Part shown: piece after piece, positions 30,861 through 41,499 of the stretch | Layout of the letters: each line of letters starts with the position of its first letter | Position numbering within the stretch: position 1 is the first letter of the stretch | NCBI RefSeq assembly: GCF_910594005.1 | Contig: NC_057832.1 | Location: forward strand, 100,823,152 to 100,887,151 | Direction: 5' to 3' | Length of the DNA: 64,000 bases | Source: Cervus elaphus | Taxonomy: Eukaryota > Chordata > Mammalia > Artiodactyla > Cervidae | The notes under the pieces: model-generated | Told to the model about the DNA's origin: nothing | Database searches by the model: none | What the model saw: only the letters and a program-made list of their open reading frames with translations | Made by a program: the position numbers and the translations under genes

Positions 30861-31615
30861 GTTTTTTTTTTTTTTCATTTATTTTTATTAGTTGGAGGCC
30901 AACCATTTCACAACATTGCAGTGGGTTTTGTCATACATTGATATGAATCAGCCATAGATTTACACTTATTCCCCATCCCGATCCCCCCTCCCACCTCCCT
31001 CTCCACCCGATCCCTCTGGGTCTTCCCAGTGCACCAGGCCCGGGCACTTGTCTCATGCATCCCACCTGGGCTGGTGATCTGTTTCACTATAGATAATGTT
31101 CATGCTGTTCTCTCGAAACATCCCACCCTCGCCTTCTCCCACAGAGTCCAAAAGTCTGTTCTGTACATCTGTGTCTCTTTTTCTGTTTTGCATATAGGGT
31201 TATCATTACCATCTTTCCAAATTCCATATATATGTGTTAGTATGCTGTAATGTTCTTTATCTTTCTGGCTTACTTCACTCTGTATAATGGGCTCCAGTTT
31301 CATCCATCTCATTAGAACTGATTCAAATGAATTCTTTTTAACGGCTGAGTAATATTCCATGGTGTATATGTACCACAGCTTCCTTATCCATTCATCTGCT
31401 GATGGGCATCTAGGTTGCTTCCATGTCCTGGCTATTATAAACAGTGCTGCGATGAACATTGGGGTGCACGTCTCTTTCAGATCTGGTTTCCTCAGTGTGT
31501 ATGCCCAGAAGTGGGATTGCTGGGTCATGTGGCAGTTCTATTTCCAGTTTGTTAAGAAATCTCCACACTGTTCTCCATAGTGACTGTACTAGTTTGCATT
31601 CCCACCAACAGTGTA
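30861..31615 (-). mobile_element. Bovine-type L1, 5'-truncated, with TSD
   Basis: Antisense L1 of the same young type as 19717-20998: T15 tail, tttattagttggaggccaac, gtcttcccagtgcaccagg, then ORF2 C-terminus. It keeps a 142-codon frame (31100-31528 minus) with the FIAALFIIARTWKQPRCPSA and YTMEYYSAVKKN segments of ORF2p. TSD tctccttat at 30852-30860 and 31616-31624. Confidence 0.94.
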
Positions 31616-31624
31616 TCTCCTTAT

Positions 31625-32425
31625 CTTTTAAGAGCCCTCATGCTTTCGATGCAGCCACTGTGCTCAGTTGGTCCTACATATCTCGTATCTACCCCAGTTC
31701 TCCTCCTTGATGTGATTATTAGCTAGTTCCTTTCTATGCATACAAAAGCATCTGCTCATATGTTTAAAATAAACTCACTCTGGTAATGTGAGCTTCCCCT
31801 GCTGAGCAAAACACATAAATATGTGTCTGCAGGGAAAAATAAATGCTTCTTGCTGTAAATGGAACAAAAGACGGAAAATGATGTGGAAATTTCACTGCTG
31901 CCTTGTACTCTGTTTATATTCAGGCAAGGCAAGTTTTATGAAATACATAAAGCCAGATTCAAGGTTGAGTTGGCATGATCTGAATGCAGGCACTTTATTG
32001 CTGTCTAGTCTATATCACCAAGCCCTGATACCTGGAAACATTTACATGAAGTTTTTGACCTTTAAAGTATGCTAGTATTGGACTGCTGATGTCAATATTA
32101 AAAAAAAAAAATCAGCTTATGCATGAAACATGTCTTTGGAATTTTCTTAAAGAATTCTGCAGCTCTTTTACGTCAATTTTAAATAATATATATCTATAAA
32201 TCTGAGGCTCTGGTTTCTCTTACAATCAGTGCCAGGCTAACTTCAACAATGCCTCAGTTCTGTGGTCAAATGCCTCTTCATTACACATTTCAGATGGCGA
32301 TATCAAGACAAAGAGATCCCTTTTGAAAGAGTCTACATGGGTCTGTGTGATGGAAGAACTTACTATGATATCTATTGGAACTATTTAGAACTTTTTTCTT
32401 TTAAGTCATATATCAATACTTTTTG
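31625..32425. other. Unassigned stretch
   Basis: 0.8 kb of probable unique sequence; A12 at 32101-32112 without TSD. An open frame at 32262-32456 has a plausible acceptor (cattacacatttcag at 32287) but no good donor and no known similarity. Confidence 0.5.
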
Positions 32426-32427
32426 TA

Positions 32428-32480
32428 TTGGGTTGGCCAAAAAGTTTGAGTTTTAAAATTCAAACTTTTTGGCCAACCCA
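32428..32480. mobile_element. Mariner-type palindromic MITE (hairpin)
   Basis: Perfect 21-bp inverted repeats: left arm 32429-32449 starting tgggttggccaaaaagt and right arm 32460-32480 ending tttttggccaaccca. They enclose only 10 bases, themselves centred on ttttaaaa. The element is flanked by TA-containing sequence (gta on both sides), as for Tc1/mariner target sites. The terminus ttgggttggccaaaaagtt is that of ruminant mariner-derived MITEs. As RNA it would form an almost uninterrupted hairpin. Confidence 0.85.
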
Positions 32481-32576
32481 GTAACTAGTATTGGTAGATT
32501 CTGGTAAGCATGCTTGCTTCGTTTGAGTACTGGATGTGAAAGAAGCTCATTGAAGTGGTACATTATAAGTGCCATT

Positions 32577-32585
32577 TATATATAC

Positions 32586-32666
<81 letters not shown>
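32577..32666. repeat. (TA)n(GA)n compound microsatellite
   Basis: About 64 bases of TA with rare CA, then 13 GA units. It adjoins the 3' end of the antisense LTR to the right, whose family carries a ctctct/tatata segment there, so the microsatellite probably grew from LTR sequence. Confidence 0.95.
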
Positions 32667-32667
32667 T

Positions 32668-33113
32668 GAAGACAGAGCTCTATGTATCTATACTATATGA
32701 GACATTTATTACGAGGAATTGGCTCACTCAATAATGGAGGCTGAGATGTCCCAAAATCTACCAAATGCAAGCCAGAGGTCCAGGAGAGCTGATGATGTAA
32801 TTACAGTCTGAGGGAGAATCAGGAGAGCTAATGGTGAAACTCCCATCCAAGGGCAGAAGGAGACCAGTGTCCCAATTCAGCAGGCAGGCAGGACAAAAAA
32901 GGGGTGAGTTCTTCCTTTCTCTGTTTTTTGTCCTATTTGGGCTTTTAATGGATTGAATGATATCCACCCACACTGGGGAAGGCAATCTACTTTACGGAGC
33001 CCACCAATTTAAATGCTAATTTCAGCTGGAAACCCCCTCACAGACAGACCCAGAAATGTTTAATCTGGGCAGTTCATGGCACAGTCAAGCTGACACATAA
33101 AATGAACCACCAT
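32668..33113 (-). mobile_element. ERVL/MaLR-like solo LTR, antisense
   Basis: Minus-strand reading begins tggtggttcattttatgtgt and cagcttgactgtgcc. It then has gtgagggggtttccagctg, taaattggtgggctccgtaa, cattgagtgagccaattcc-like sequence and AATAAA (minus strand, near 32705). The family has mammal-wide copies; I do not assign a subfamily. No coding sequence. Confidence 0.65.
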
Positions 33114-33841
33114 ACTGTCCTTCAGAACTGAAAATGAAAGTGATTCTCAGATAAACAGAGCCTGGAGGAATTGATATTAGACCTGACTTTTAGAGAAGTC
33201 CTTCCAGCTGAAAAGAAATGATACCAGACTAAAATTCAAATCCAAAGGAAGGACTGAAGACTATAAACAGTGATAAATTTGTGGGTAAATATAAATGTTT
33301 ACATTTTTCTTTTTTTCTCTTAAGACACACAAGATTGTTTAAAAAAATAACACTGTGTTTTGGGGTGTATAACATATATAAGTTGTAATAGCACATATGT
33401 ATGCTATATCTATGTTTTATAAACTACCTATAGATACATAAAATATATATATATTAAAAATAAGTATATAAACAGCATCTATAGATAAACAGATGTAAGG
33501 AAGGAGAAGGAAATGGAGCTATAGTATAGCAAAGTTTCTGTGTTTTACTAGAATAACATAAATATTAACCTGAAGTAGATTGTGATCATTTAAATTTATT
33601 ATATTGTAATCCCTATAGAAACTACTAAGAAGATAATTCAAAATGTATAGTTAAATCAGCAGAACAATTTAAATGAGACAATAAAATTTTTGTTTAACAT
33701 GAAAGAAGACAATAAGGAGGAACAGAGTAACAAAAAAGATTTAGACATGCAGAAAACAAATAGAAAAATACCAAGTGTAAATCTAACCACATCAATAATT
33801 ACATTAAATGTGAATGAACTAAATACTTCTGTCAAAAGGCA

Positions 33842-33962
33842 GATACTGGGGACTTCCCTGGCAGTTCCGTGGTAAAGACTGTGTGCTTCCATTTAAGGGA
33901 GAATGGGTTCAATCCTTGATCAGGGAACTAAGAATCCATATGTGGTACGCTACCCACCCCCC
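33842..33962 (+). mobile_element. CHR-type SINE nested in L1M
   Basis: Sense: ggggacttccctggcagttc, gtggtaaagactgtgtgc, gggttcaatccttgatcagg, gaactaagaatccatatgtg. Probable TSD aaaggca at 33835-33841 and 33963-33969; the L1 reading resumes at gttgtcagaattgataaa. Confidence 0.88.
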
Positions 33963-34266
33963 AAAGGCACATGTTGTCAGAATTGATAAAAAAAAAAAAG
34001 CAAGATATAACTATGTTCTGACTACAAAATCAGACTTCATATTCAATGATTAAAATGGATTGAAAGAAAGTGATGGAGAAATATATAACAGGAATTGTAA
34101 GAAAGCCGGAATGGCTACCTTAATATCACACAACATGATGTTAAAACTCAAAATATTGCTAGAAACCAAAAAAGACATTTCATAATGATCAAAAGGGCCA
34201 ATACGTCAGGAGGACATAGCAATTATAAAAGTGTATATATATATATATTATATATATATATATATG

Positions 34267-34461
34267 AAAGTGAAAGTGAAGTTGCTCAGTTGTGTCCAAC
34301 TCTTTGCAACCCCGTGGATTGTAGCCCACAGAATTTTCCAGGCAAGAATACTAGAGTGGGTTGCCATTTCCTTCTCCAGGGGATCTTCCTAACCCAGGGA
34401 TCAGACCCGGATCTCTCGCATTGCAGGCAGAGGCTTTACCTCTGAGCCACCAGGGAAGCCC
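34267..34461 (-). mobile_element. Bov-tA SINE nested in L1M
   Basis: Antisense full copy with the 3' gaaagtgaaagtgaag tail segment and intact head (ccctgagccaccaggg-like end). The flanks are a TA-rich repeat ending tatatatatatg at 34255-34266 and 34462-34473, probably a TSD in low-complexity sequence. Confidence 0.92.
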
Positions 34462-35525
34462 TATATATATATGAGAGGGCCCCAAAATACTGAGGCAGAA
34501 ATTGATAGAATTAAAAGAAGTGCATGGTTTAACAGTTATAAATGGAACTTCATTACTCACCTCTCAGTTAATTGATAGAACAACTAGACATAAAATGACC
34601 AAGGATACGGAAGACATGAACAACACTATTAAACAGCTTAACCTAACATTTTATAGAACACTCCAGTCCACCCCACACGAGCAGAGAAAAGATTCCAGAT
34701 TCTTTAAAGCACACATGGAATATTCTCCAGCACAGATTATATGCCAGTCGTAAGACAAATCTCAGTAAATTTAAAAAGATTTAAATCATTCAAAGTATAC
34801 CTGACTACAATAGCACTAAGTTGTAAATCAACAGAAAGGAATGGGGGAAGTCTCCAAATCTTTGGAAATTAAAGAACATACTTCTAAATAATTCATATAT
34901 CAAAGAAGAACTCACAATGGGACTTGTAAAATATTTTGAACATAATGAAGGTGAAAACATAACATTAAAATTTAAGGGATGCTCATAAAGTAGAAATTGG
35001 TAACTTTAAACATCATGTTAAAAAGAAAGGTCTCAGATCAATAATCTAAGTTACCATTTTAGTGAACTGGAAAAGGAAAAGTAAAGCTAACCTAAAGCAA
35101 GCTAAGGAAGAATATAATAATTATATGAGTGGAGATCAGTGAAATAGAAAACAGAAAAAAATAGGAAAAAATCAGTAGATGCAAAAATTGGTTCTTTGAA
35201 AAGCTCAGTGAAATTGATAAACTTTACCTAGACTAAGAGAGAAAAAAAGACAAAGATTACCAAACTTAAAAAAATTCAAAAAACAAAGTTAAAACAAAAT
35301 TAAAAAAACAAGGATCATTGATGACAACCCTACAAAAGTAACAAGGATTATAAATGGATGTTCTGAACCACTCTGTCAATACCAATAGTTAGATAACATA
35401 AATGAAATGGTAAATTTGTAGGAGGACACAAACTAAAGTTAACTAAAAGATAAATAGAAAGGCTGCATAGACCTATAACAAAAATATAAATTTGTGATTA
35501 AAAATCTTCCTTCCAAAAAAATATA

Positions 35526-35726
35526 GGCTTCCCTGGTGGCTCAGATGGTAAAGAATCTGCCTGCAATGCAGGAGACCTGGGTTTGATCCCCGGTTCGGGA
35601 AGGTCCCCTGGAGAAGGGAATGGCTACCCACTCCAGTGTTCTTGCCTGAGAACTCCATGGACAGAGGAGTCTGGAGGGCTATAGTCCATGGGGTGGCAAA
35701 GAGTTGGACATGACTGAGCAACTACC

Positions 35727-35767
<41 letters not shown>
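35526..35767 (+). mobile_element. Bov-tA SINE with (CA)n tail, in L1M
   Basis: Sense: ggcttccctggtggctcaga, gggtttgatccccggttcgg, gacatgactgagcaac. Its 3' end has grown into a (CA)19-class microsatellite (35728-35766). The L1 continues at atgacttcactgg. Confidence 0.94.
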
Positions 35768-35768
<1 letters not shown>

Positions 35769-36562
35769 ACTTCACTGGTAGACTATCAAATATCTGAAGA
35801 AGAAATAAAGTCAATCTCACATGAACTCTTTCAGCAAACAGAGGAGGAGGAAACACTTTCCAAAATGTTCTGAGTCTAGTTTTATCCTAATAACAAAGTC
35901 AAGACAAAGACATGTAAGAAAACTACAGAACAATATCCTTAATTAACACAGACATAAAAATCCTTAACAAAGTATTACCAAACCAAATCCAACAACTTAT
36001 AAAAAGAATTATACACCATGACCAGGTGTGATTTATTCCAGGAATGCAAGTTTGATCTAACATTCAAAAATCAGTTTAGGTAATAACATACCATACTAAC
36101 AAAGGACAAAACCTACATAATCATGTTAATAGAAACAGAAAAAGCATTTGACAATAGACAAAAACTGTTTATGATTAAACTCTCAACAAAGCAGGAATAG
36201 AAGGAAACCTCCTCAGCCTTATAAAACAGGCATCTACAAAAAAACTACAACTAGCATTATTCTTAATGATGCTTTCTTTCCTAATATTAGGGATAAGGTG
36301 AGAACATCTGCTCTCACCACCCCTATTCAACATTGTACTGAAGAAATGTAGTAAGGCTAGAAAAATACATTAAAGGCATAGAGGCTGAAAGGAAGAAGTC
36401 AGTCTTTATTTCCAGATGACAATCCTATATGGAGGAAATCTTAAAGGGTCAACAAAAAATTTCACTAGAACTAGTGAGTCTAGCATTGTTTTCAGAATAC
36501 AAGATCAAGATAAAAATCAATTGTATTTCTATACCTCAGCAACAAATAATCCAAAACCAAAA

Positions 36563-37231
36563 ATAAAGTTTTTCTTTTTTTTTTACTTTTTTACAATGCT
36601 GTTTTGGTTTCTGCCATACAAGAATGCGAATCAGCCATAATTATACATACATCCCTTCCCTCCAGAGCCTCTCTCTCCTCCCCCATCCCATCCCTCCAGG
36701 TCATCACAGAGCGCAGGACTGGGCTCCCTGTACTACACAGGTCCTCACCAGCTATCCATCTTACACCTGATAGCGTATATATGTTGATGATACTTTCTCC
36801 ATTCATCCCACTCTCTCCTTCCCCCACTGTGTCCACAGGCCCATTCTCTACATCTGCATCTCCCTTCCTTCCCTGCAGATAGGTTCATCAGTACCATTTT
36901 TCTAGATTTCATATATATGTGTTAATATACGCACTTGTTTTTCTCTTTCTGACTTAATAGGCTCTAGGTTCATCCACCCCACTAGAACTGACTTGAATTC
37001 ATTCTTTTTTATGGCTGAGTAATATTCCATTGTATATATGTACCACATCTTCCTTATCCATGCATCTGTCGGTGAACATCTAGGTTGCTTCCATGTCTTG
37101 TGCGTGATGTGCATGATAAGTCACTTCAGTCACGCCCAACTCGGTGCATCCCACACAGCCAGTCTGTGTCCTGGCTATTATAAATAGTACTGCTATAAAC
37201 ACTGGGGTGCATGTGTCTTTTTCAATTATGG
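36563..37231 (-). mobile_element. Bovine-type L1 3' end nested in L1M, with TSD
   Basis: Antisense: T-rich tail, gccatacaagaatgcgaatc, gaggtcatcacagagcgc-like 3'UTR, ggttcatcagtaccattttt and gagtaatattccattgtat. TSD caaaaccaaaa at 36552-36562 and 37232-37242. A small Bov-tA piece interrupts it at 37101-37165. Confidence 0.92.
37101..37165 (-). mobile_element. Bov-tA 3' fragment, third nesting level
   Basis: tgcatgataagtcacttcag, tcacgcccaactcggtgc: about 60 bases of the Bov-A 3' end, antisense, inside the young L1 that is itself inside the old L1M. Flanked by tgtcttg / tgtcctg. Confidence 0.8.
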
Positions 37232-38250
37232 CAAAACCAAAATTTAAAAATTCTTTTCACAGTAGTACTGAAATGAATAAAATGCATAGGAGCAAATTCA
37301 TAAAAGACAAGTACACTGAAAATTAGAAAGCATGGCTAAGATAAGATAAAGAAGAGCTACATAAATGGGGAGACATTTTATATTCATGGATTAAAAACTA
37401 ACCAGTGGCAACTGTCCCCAGAATGATCTATAGTTTCAATGCAATACCGCCAGTCCTAGCAAGCATTCTAATAGAAACTGACAAACTGTTCCCAAAATGT
37501 ATATGGAATGCCAAAGAACCTGGACTAGTCAAAACAATTTTGCAAAGTAAGAAGACAGAATTTTGTGTACTTAATTTAAAAACTTACCATAAAGGTGCAA
37601 CTTGGCTGGTTTTAGTGTAAAGATAGATATACATATAAATTAAGCAGGGTTGAGAGTCAGAATTAAGAAATAAACCCCTATATTATAGTTAATTCATTTT
37701 CAAGAAAGGGGAAAGAATAGTTTTTTTCAACCACAAGTGATCTTGAGGGAAAGGAGAAAAATACCCTTAACCCACAGCAAAAATCAACTTGAGATGACAG
37801 ACCTAAAAATATAAGAACTAAAACAATAAACGTCTGGAGAAATACATTGAAGAAAATCTTTGTGACCTTGGATTAAGCAAAGATTTCTTAGATGTGATAC
37901 TCAAACCAGAATTCATTACAGAACAAATTGATCAAATAGACTTTATCAAAAAGACTGTTGCTCTTCAAAAGATAGTATTAAGAAAATTAAAAGTCAAACC
38001 ACAAACTGGGAAAAATATTTTCAAATCACATGTCTGATAAAGGACTTATATCCAGAATATATGAAGAGCTCCTTAACTCAAGATAAACAATATAATTAAA
38101 CAATAGGCAATAGATTTGAATACTCATTTCACAAAAGAATATGAATAGCTAATAAGCATGTGAAGAGATGCCCAAAAGTTTAGGGAAATGCAAATTAAAA
38201 CTACAATGAAATGCAATGCAATGGCAATAAAAATATCAATATATTATTAA

Positions 38251-39008
38251 AGAAATTAAAAAAAAAACCCACGATGGAAACTATGTAAGGATGTAAGACA
38301 AAAAGAGACATGATAAATAAAACACACAAAAAAATATACATACTAGAAAAGTTACCTCATGATCTGGTAAAAATTGCAATCAGAGAATTATGAAATCAAA
38401 TAATTTAATGAGGAGATGAACTCCATGAAAATTAAGTTCAAATAAGATAATATAGAGGCTCAGGAAATGAATGATAGGATAATAGAAGAAAATAAAAATA
38501 AATTAGCAAGAGATCCGGAAAGCAAAGAAAGGAGAAAACTTAAAATGATCATGAAAATTAAAATCACTATTAAAGCAGCAATGAGGACAATGAATACTGC
38601 TAAATATACACCTGGGGTCATGGGATAAAGTCTTAAGAAATTGAACACTATTATGTGGAAATGAACAAAGAATGCAAATGGATGGGATAGACGACAAATA
38701 TTGAAGACAGAGAGTTGAGTTAACATACTCAAAATTAGGGACCATGGATAAAAGAAAAGAGCATAAGAACAAGAGAAAGAGCACTCACATATAAAATTAG
38801 GACTAGGTTTTGAAACAGACATGAATATACAGATTGAAAGTACATACTATATCCTAAGAAAAAATCACATATGCTAATACAAACAAGAAATATTCTGGTT
38901 AATGTGTTCTGTATAGCACAAAATTAACTATGTATAATGAATCTGATGGGCATGAGGCAAAAAAAATAAGACACTTTTCAAGGAGAATCAATTTGACTTC
39001 ATACTTCA
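38251..39008. other. AT-rich, unassigned
   Basis: About 760 bases, probably further LINE-derived. The 120-codon minus-strand frame at 38460-38822 would be highly hydrophobic, but this is the usual artefact of reading A-rich sequence backwards. Confidence 0.45.
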
Positions 39009-39196
39009 GAAAGTGAAAGTCGCTCAGTCGTGTCCGACTCTTTGCGACCCCATGGACTTTACAGTCCATGGAATTCTTCAGGCCAGAATACTGGAATGGG
39101 TAGCCTTTCCCTTCTCCAGAGGATATTCCTGACCCAGGAATCAAACTGGGGTCTCCTGCATTGCGGGTGGATTCTTTACCAACTGAGCTATCACAT
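39009..39196 (-). mobile_element. Bov-tA SINE
   Basis: Antisense: gaaagtcgctcagtcgtgtc, gactctttgcgaccccatgg, ggccagaatactggaatggg, gacccaggaatcaaactgg, accaactgagctatcac. A 10-bp self-complementary duplication of the tccatgg site (ccatggactttacagtccatgg) lies at about 39051-39072. Confidence 0.92.
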
Positions 39197-39292
39197 TCGG
39201 TATTCTTTGTGAAAAAAGCAATGCATACTTTTACCAAATTTTTACCCAAGATCGAAGGCAGATATTTTCAAATATAGTTTCCTGGTGTATTT

Positions 39293-39407
39293 ATTATTTT
39301 TTTTTACCTTTGCATTTTGTATTGGGGTATAGCTGATTAACAATGCTGTCATAGTTTCAGGTGGACAGTGAAGGGACTCAGCCATACATATACATGTATT
39401 CATTCTC
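39293..39407 (-). mobile_element. L1 3'UTR-only insertion, 115 bp, with TSD
   Basis: Antisense L1 3' terminus (tgtattggggtatagctgat, aacaatgctgtcatagtttc, aggtggacagtgaaggg) with a T-rich tail. Perfect 13-bp TSD tcctggtgtattt at 39280-39292 and 39408-39420. Extreme 5' truncation. Confidence 0.93.
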
Positions 39408-39420
39408 TCCTGGTGTATTT

Positions 39421-39906
39421 CTTGAACAAAGTATTAGAAGTTGAACTTCTCATGGTGAATCAAATGGTGAATGGAAAAGTTTAGGGTTAAAAACAACTGT
39501 GGTGGTATTGAATCCATTGGATGCAAAACTAAGATTTAGAAAATGAAGGAATAGTTAGAAAATCACAGATGGTGTTTACTCTCAAGGTAGAAAAAATGAT
39601 TCATCTTAAAGGCAAAAGGTGGAAACAGAGAAACAGTAGGAGATAATGTAAATATGTCAGTTTTCACATGTTCTATGACGAGTTAGCACTTTTCAAAATT
39701 GAAAAATTAATGTGAGAAAATATAACAACAATAATGAGTAGTCAGACTTGAGTGTGAAGGGAAAGATGGTACAATGAAATGTAGAGTTATACTTATTTCA
39801 TCATTTTGCAAAGAGACAATTCAGTATAAATCTAATTATAAAGTAAAAAAAGATTTAGTATGTTGTAGCAATGTCTAAAACCCAATGGGATTAATTTCAC
39901 TATTAT
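39421..39906. other. Unassigned AT-rich stretch
   Basis: About 490 bases with no recognised repeat or coding frame. Confidence 0.5.
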
Positions 39907-39914
39907 AAGGAAAC

Positions 39915-40201
39915 TTGGGTGTTCATTGGAAGGACTGATGCTGAAGCTGAAACTCCAGTACTTTGGCCACCTCATGCAAAGAGTTGACTCATTGGAAAAG
40001 ACCCTGATGCTGGGAGGGATTGGGGGCAGGAGGAGAAGGGGACGACAGAGGATGAGATGGCTGGATGGCATCGCCAACTCAATGGGCATGAGTTTGAGTA
40101 AACTCCGGGAGTTGGTGATGGACAGGGAGGTCTGGTGTGCTGCGGTTCATGGGGTCGCAAAGAGTCAGACAAGACTGAGCGACTGAACTGAACTGAACTG
40201 A
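39915..40201 (+). mobile_element. BovB 3' end with TSD
   Basis: Sense last 287 bases of BovB (tgttcattggaaggactgat, aggatgagatggctggatgg, gagcgactgaactgaactg). TSD aaggaaac at 39907-39914 and 40202-40209. It contains the C-terminal coding end in a broken frame. Confidence 0.94.
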
Positions 40202-40284
40202 AAGGAAACAGTACACTGGATCAGAAAGCAAAACTATTTACAAAGGACACAACTAAAACAAAGTGACTCAGTAAGCTCAAAAAT

Positions 40285-40466
40285 AAGAGGCTAGGAACAG
40301 CAAGATCCTACTGTATAGCACAGAGAACGATATTCAATATCCTATGATAAACTATAATGGAAAAGAATATATAAAACAAGAATATATGTGTGTGTATAAC
40401 TGAATCACTTGGCTGTACAGTAGAAATTAACACAACATTGTAAGTCCATTATACTTCCATTTAAAA
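40285..40466 (+). mobile_element. L1 3'UTR, sense
   Basis: aagatcctactgtatagcac, atattcaatatcctatgata, ataactgaatcacttggctg, attaacacaacattgtaag, ccattatacttcc. A sense artiodactyl L1 3'UTR, a different subfamily from 11308 and 17812. Confidence 0.85.
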
Positions 40467-40469
40467 CAT

Positions 40470-41495
40470 GAGGATAGGAAGAGTCATACAAGGTAAATTA
40501 AATAAAGAGAAAGTGAAGATCTTAATATCAGACCATGGCAAATTAAAGACATAGTTCACCGAATGAGATAAACATGCCATCCCACATTCATGACTTAACA
40601 GTCATGCACATTTACACACCAAAGAAAACATGAAGAAAATCTGGAGGAACACAGATTCTTTTTACTACTCAGGATAGATCAATAGATTCTAAAAGTGTAA
40701 TGGGTGCTGCGGATGTCTCCTGGGAGTTCTTTTACCCTCTCCCCCATTGAATAACAGCAGGAAGTGCTCTTGGAGTGGGGATGGTAGTGAGAGGGAATTA
40801 ATCCTGTCTAGAATTCAGGATTAGTGCCTCATTGTTTTAACCTAATCAGGACCATCTTGTCAGGCCTGCCAGTGATTGTTTCAGCAAACCAGGCCTATGT
40901 AGTCACTGTGCAGTATGCCCCTTGCCTGTGATGACTCAGGAATGGACATGGGCCAATAACTCAGTTGAGGTCAAAGAGTTGGAAAATGTGTTGGGCCTCC
41001 AGGCAAAATTTCTGCATTCTATAAAGAGAAGAAACATGGTCATCTGTCTGCCGTGTGGGAATGTGAGTTCTGGAACTGCTCAGCCATCTTTACGAAGCAC
41101 TGTCAAACCAGAGGGTTTGGCCCAAGAGGACCACGAGAAATGATCTGGCGCTATATAGCCTCTGGGGAAGTCAACTTGAGGCTCCCCCTACCTCGGGCTT
41201 TCAGTCAAGTATGTTTCTGATAATTAATAAGATAAATAAGATCATTAAAGTATATCTAATTTAGATATAAAAAACTCCACACCTGAAAACCAAGCATGCA
41301 ACTTGTTTTCAAGTGCCCAGGAAAATTTTCTAAAATTGACCATGTACAAGGCCACCAAGAAACTATCAATTCAATGTAAAAATAGCAGTATCACAGCTTT
41401 CAATCATAGTACAATAAGGCTAGAAATGAGTATCACAATATAGAAAACCCACGGTCATAAATACTAAAAAAGATGGACAATGAATACAAATAAAG
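40470..41495 (+). mobile_element. L1 ORF2 endonuclease region remnant, interrupted
   Basis: 40530-40697 (caaagaaaacatgaagaaaa, actcaggatagatcaatag) and 41216-41480 (aaaattgaccatgtacaagg, tcaatcatagtacaataagg, gctagaaatgagtatcac) are colinear parts of an old sense L1. They are broken by a roughly 0.5-kb insert. Confidence 0.55.
40698..41215 (+). mobile_element. Possible LTR inserted in L1
   Basis: GC-richer 0.5-kb block unlike its flanks, with tgacccaatct-like text (gggccaataactcagttg), a TATA-like tctataaagagaag at about 41020, and cagccatctttacgaagc. The short flanks aagtg/aagta could be a TSD. Family unknown. Confidence 0.35.
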
Positions 41496-41499
41496 TTCA

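Larger units (their letters stand above)
33125..38250 (+). mobile_element. Old L1M, sense, ORF1-ORF2, multiply interrupted
   Basis: One colinear old L1 in sense. Start of ORF2/intergenic at 33130-33840 (aattacattaaatgtgaatg). Endonuclease region 34100-34900 (ttcataatgatcaaaagggc, cagttaattgatagaacaac). Pre-RT and RT 34970-36550 (gaaatagaaaacagaaaa, gatttattccaggaatgcaa). C-terminal region 37243-38250 (aatgatctatagtttcaatg, aatgccaaagaacctgg). All frames are shattered (at most 86 codons). Interrupted by CHR, two Bov-tA and a young antisense L1. Confidence 0.85.

Noticed and set aside
32101..32112. A12 run as a poly(A)-only insertion
   Set aside because: No flanking duplication found.
32262..32456. 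Open frame with acceptor-like sequence (RYQDKEIPFERVYMGLCDGR...) as an exon
   Set aside because: No acceptable donor, no known similarity, and the frame runs into the mariner hairpin. Left as unassigned.
38460..38822. 120-codon hydrophobic minus-strand frame as a membrane protein
   Set aside because: Reading A-rich, LINE-like sequence backwards gives Phe/Ile/Leu/Ser-rich frames; no start context, domain or splice structure.
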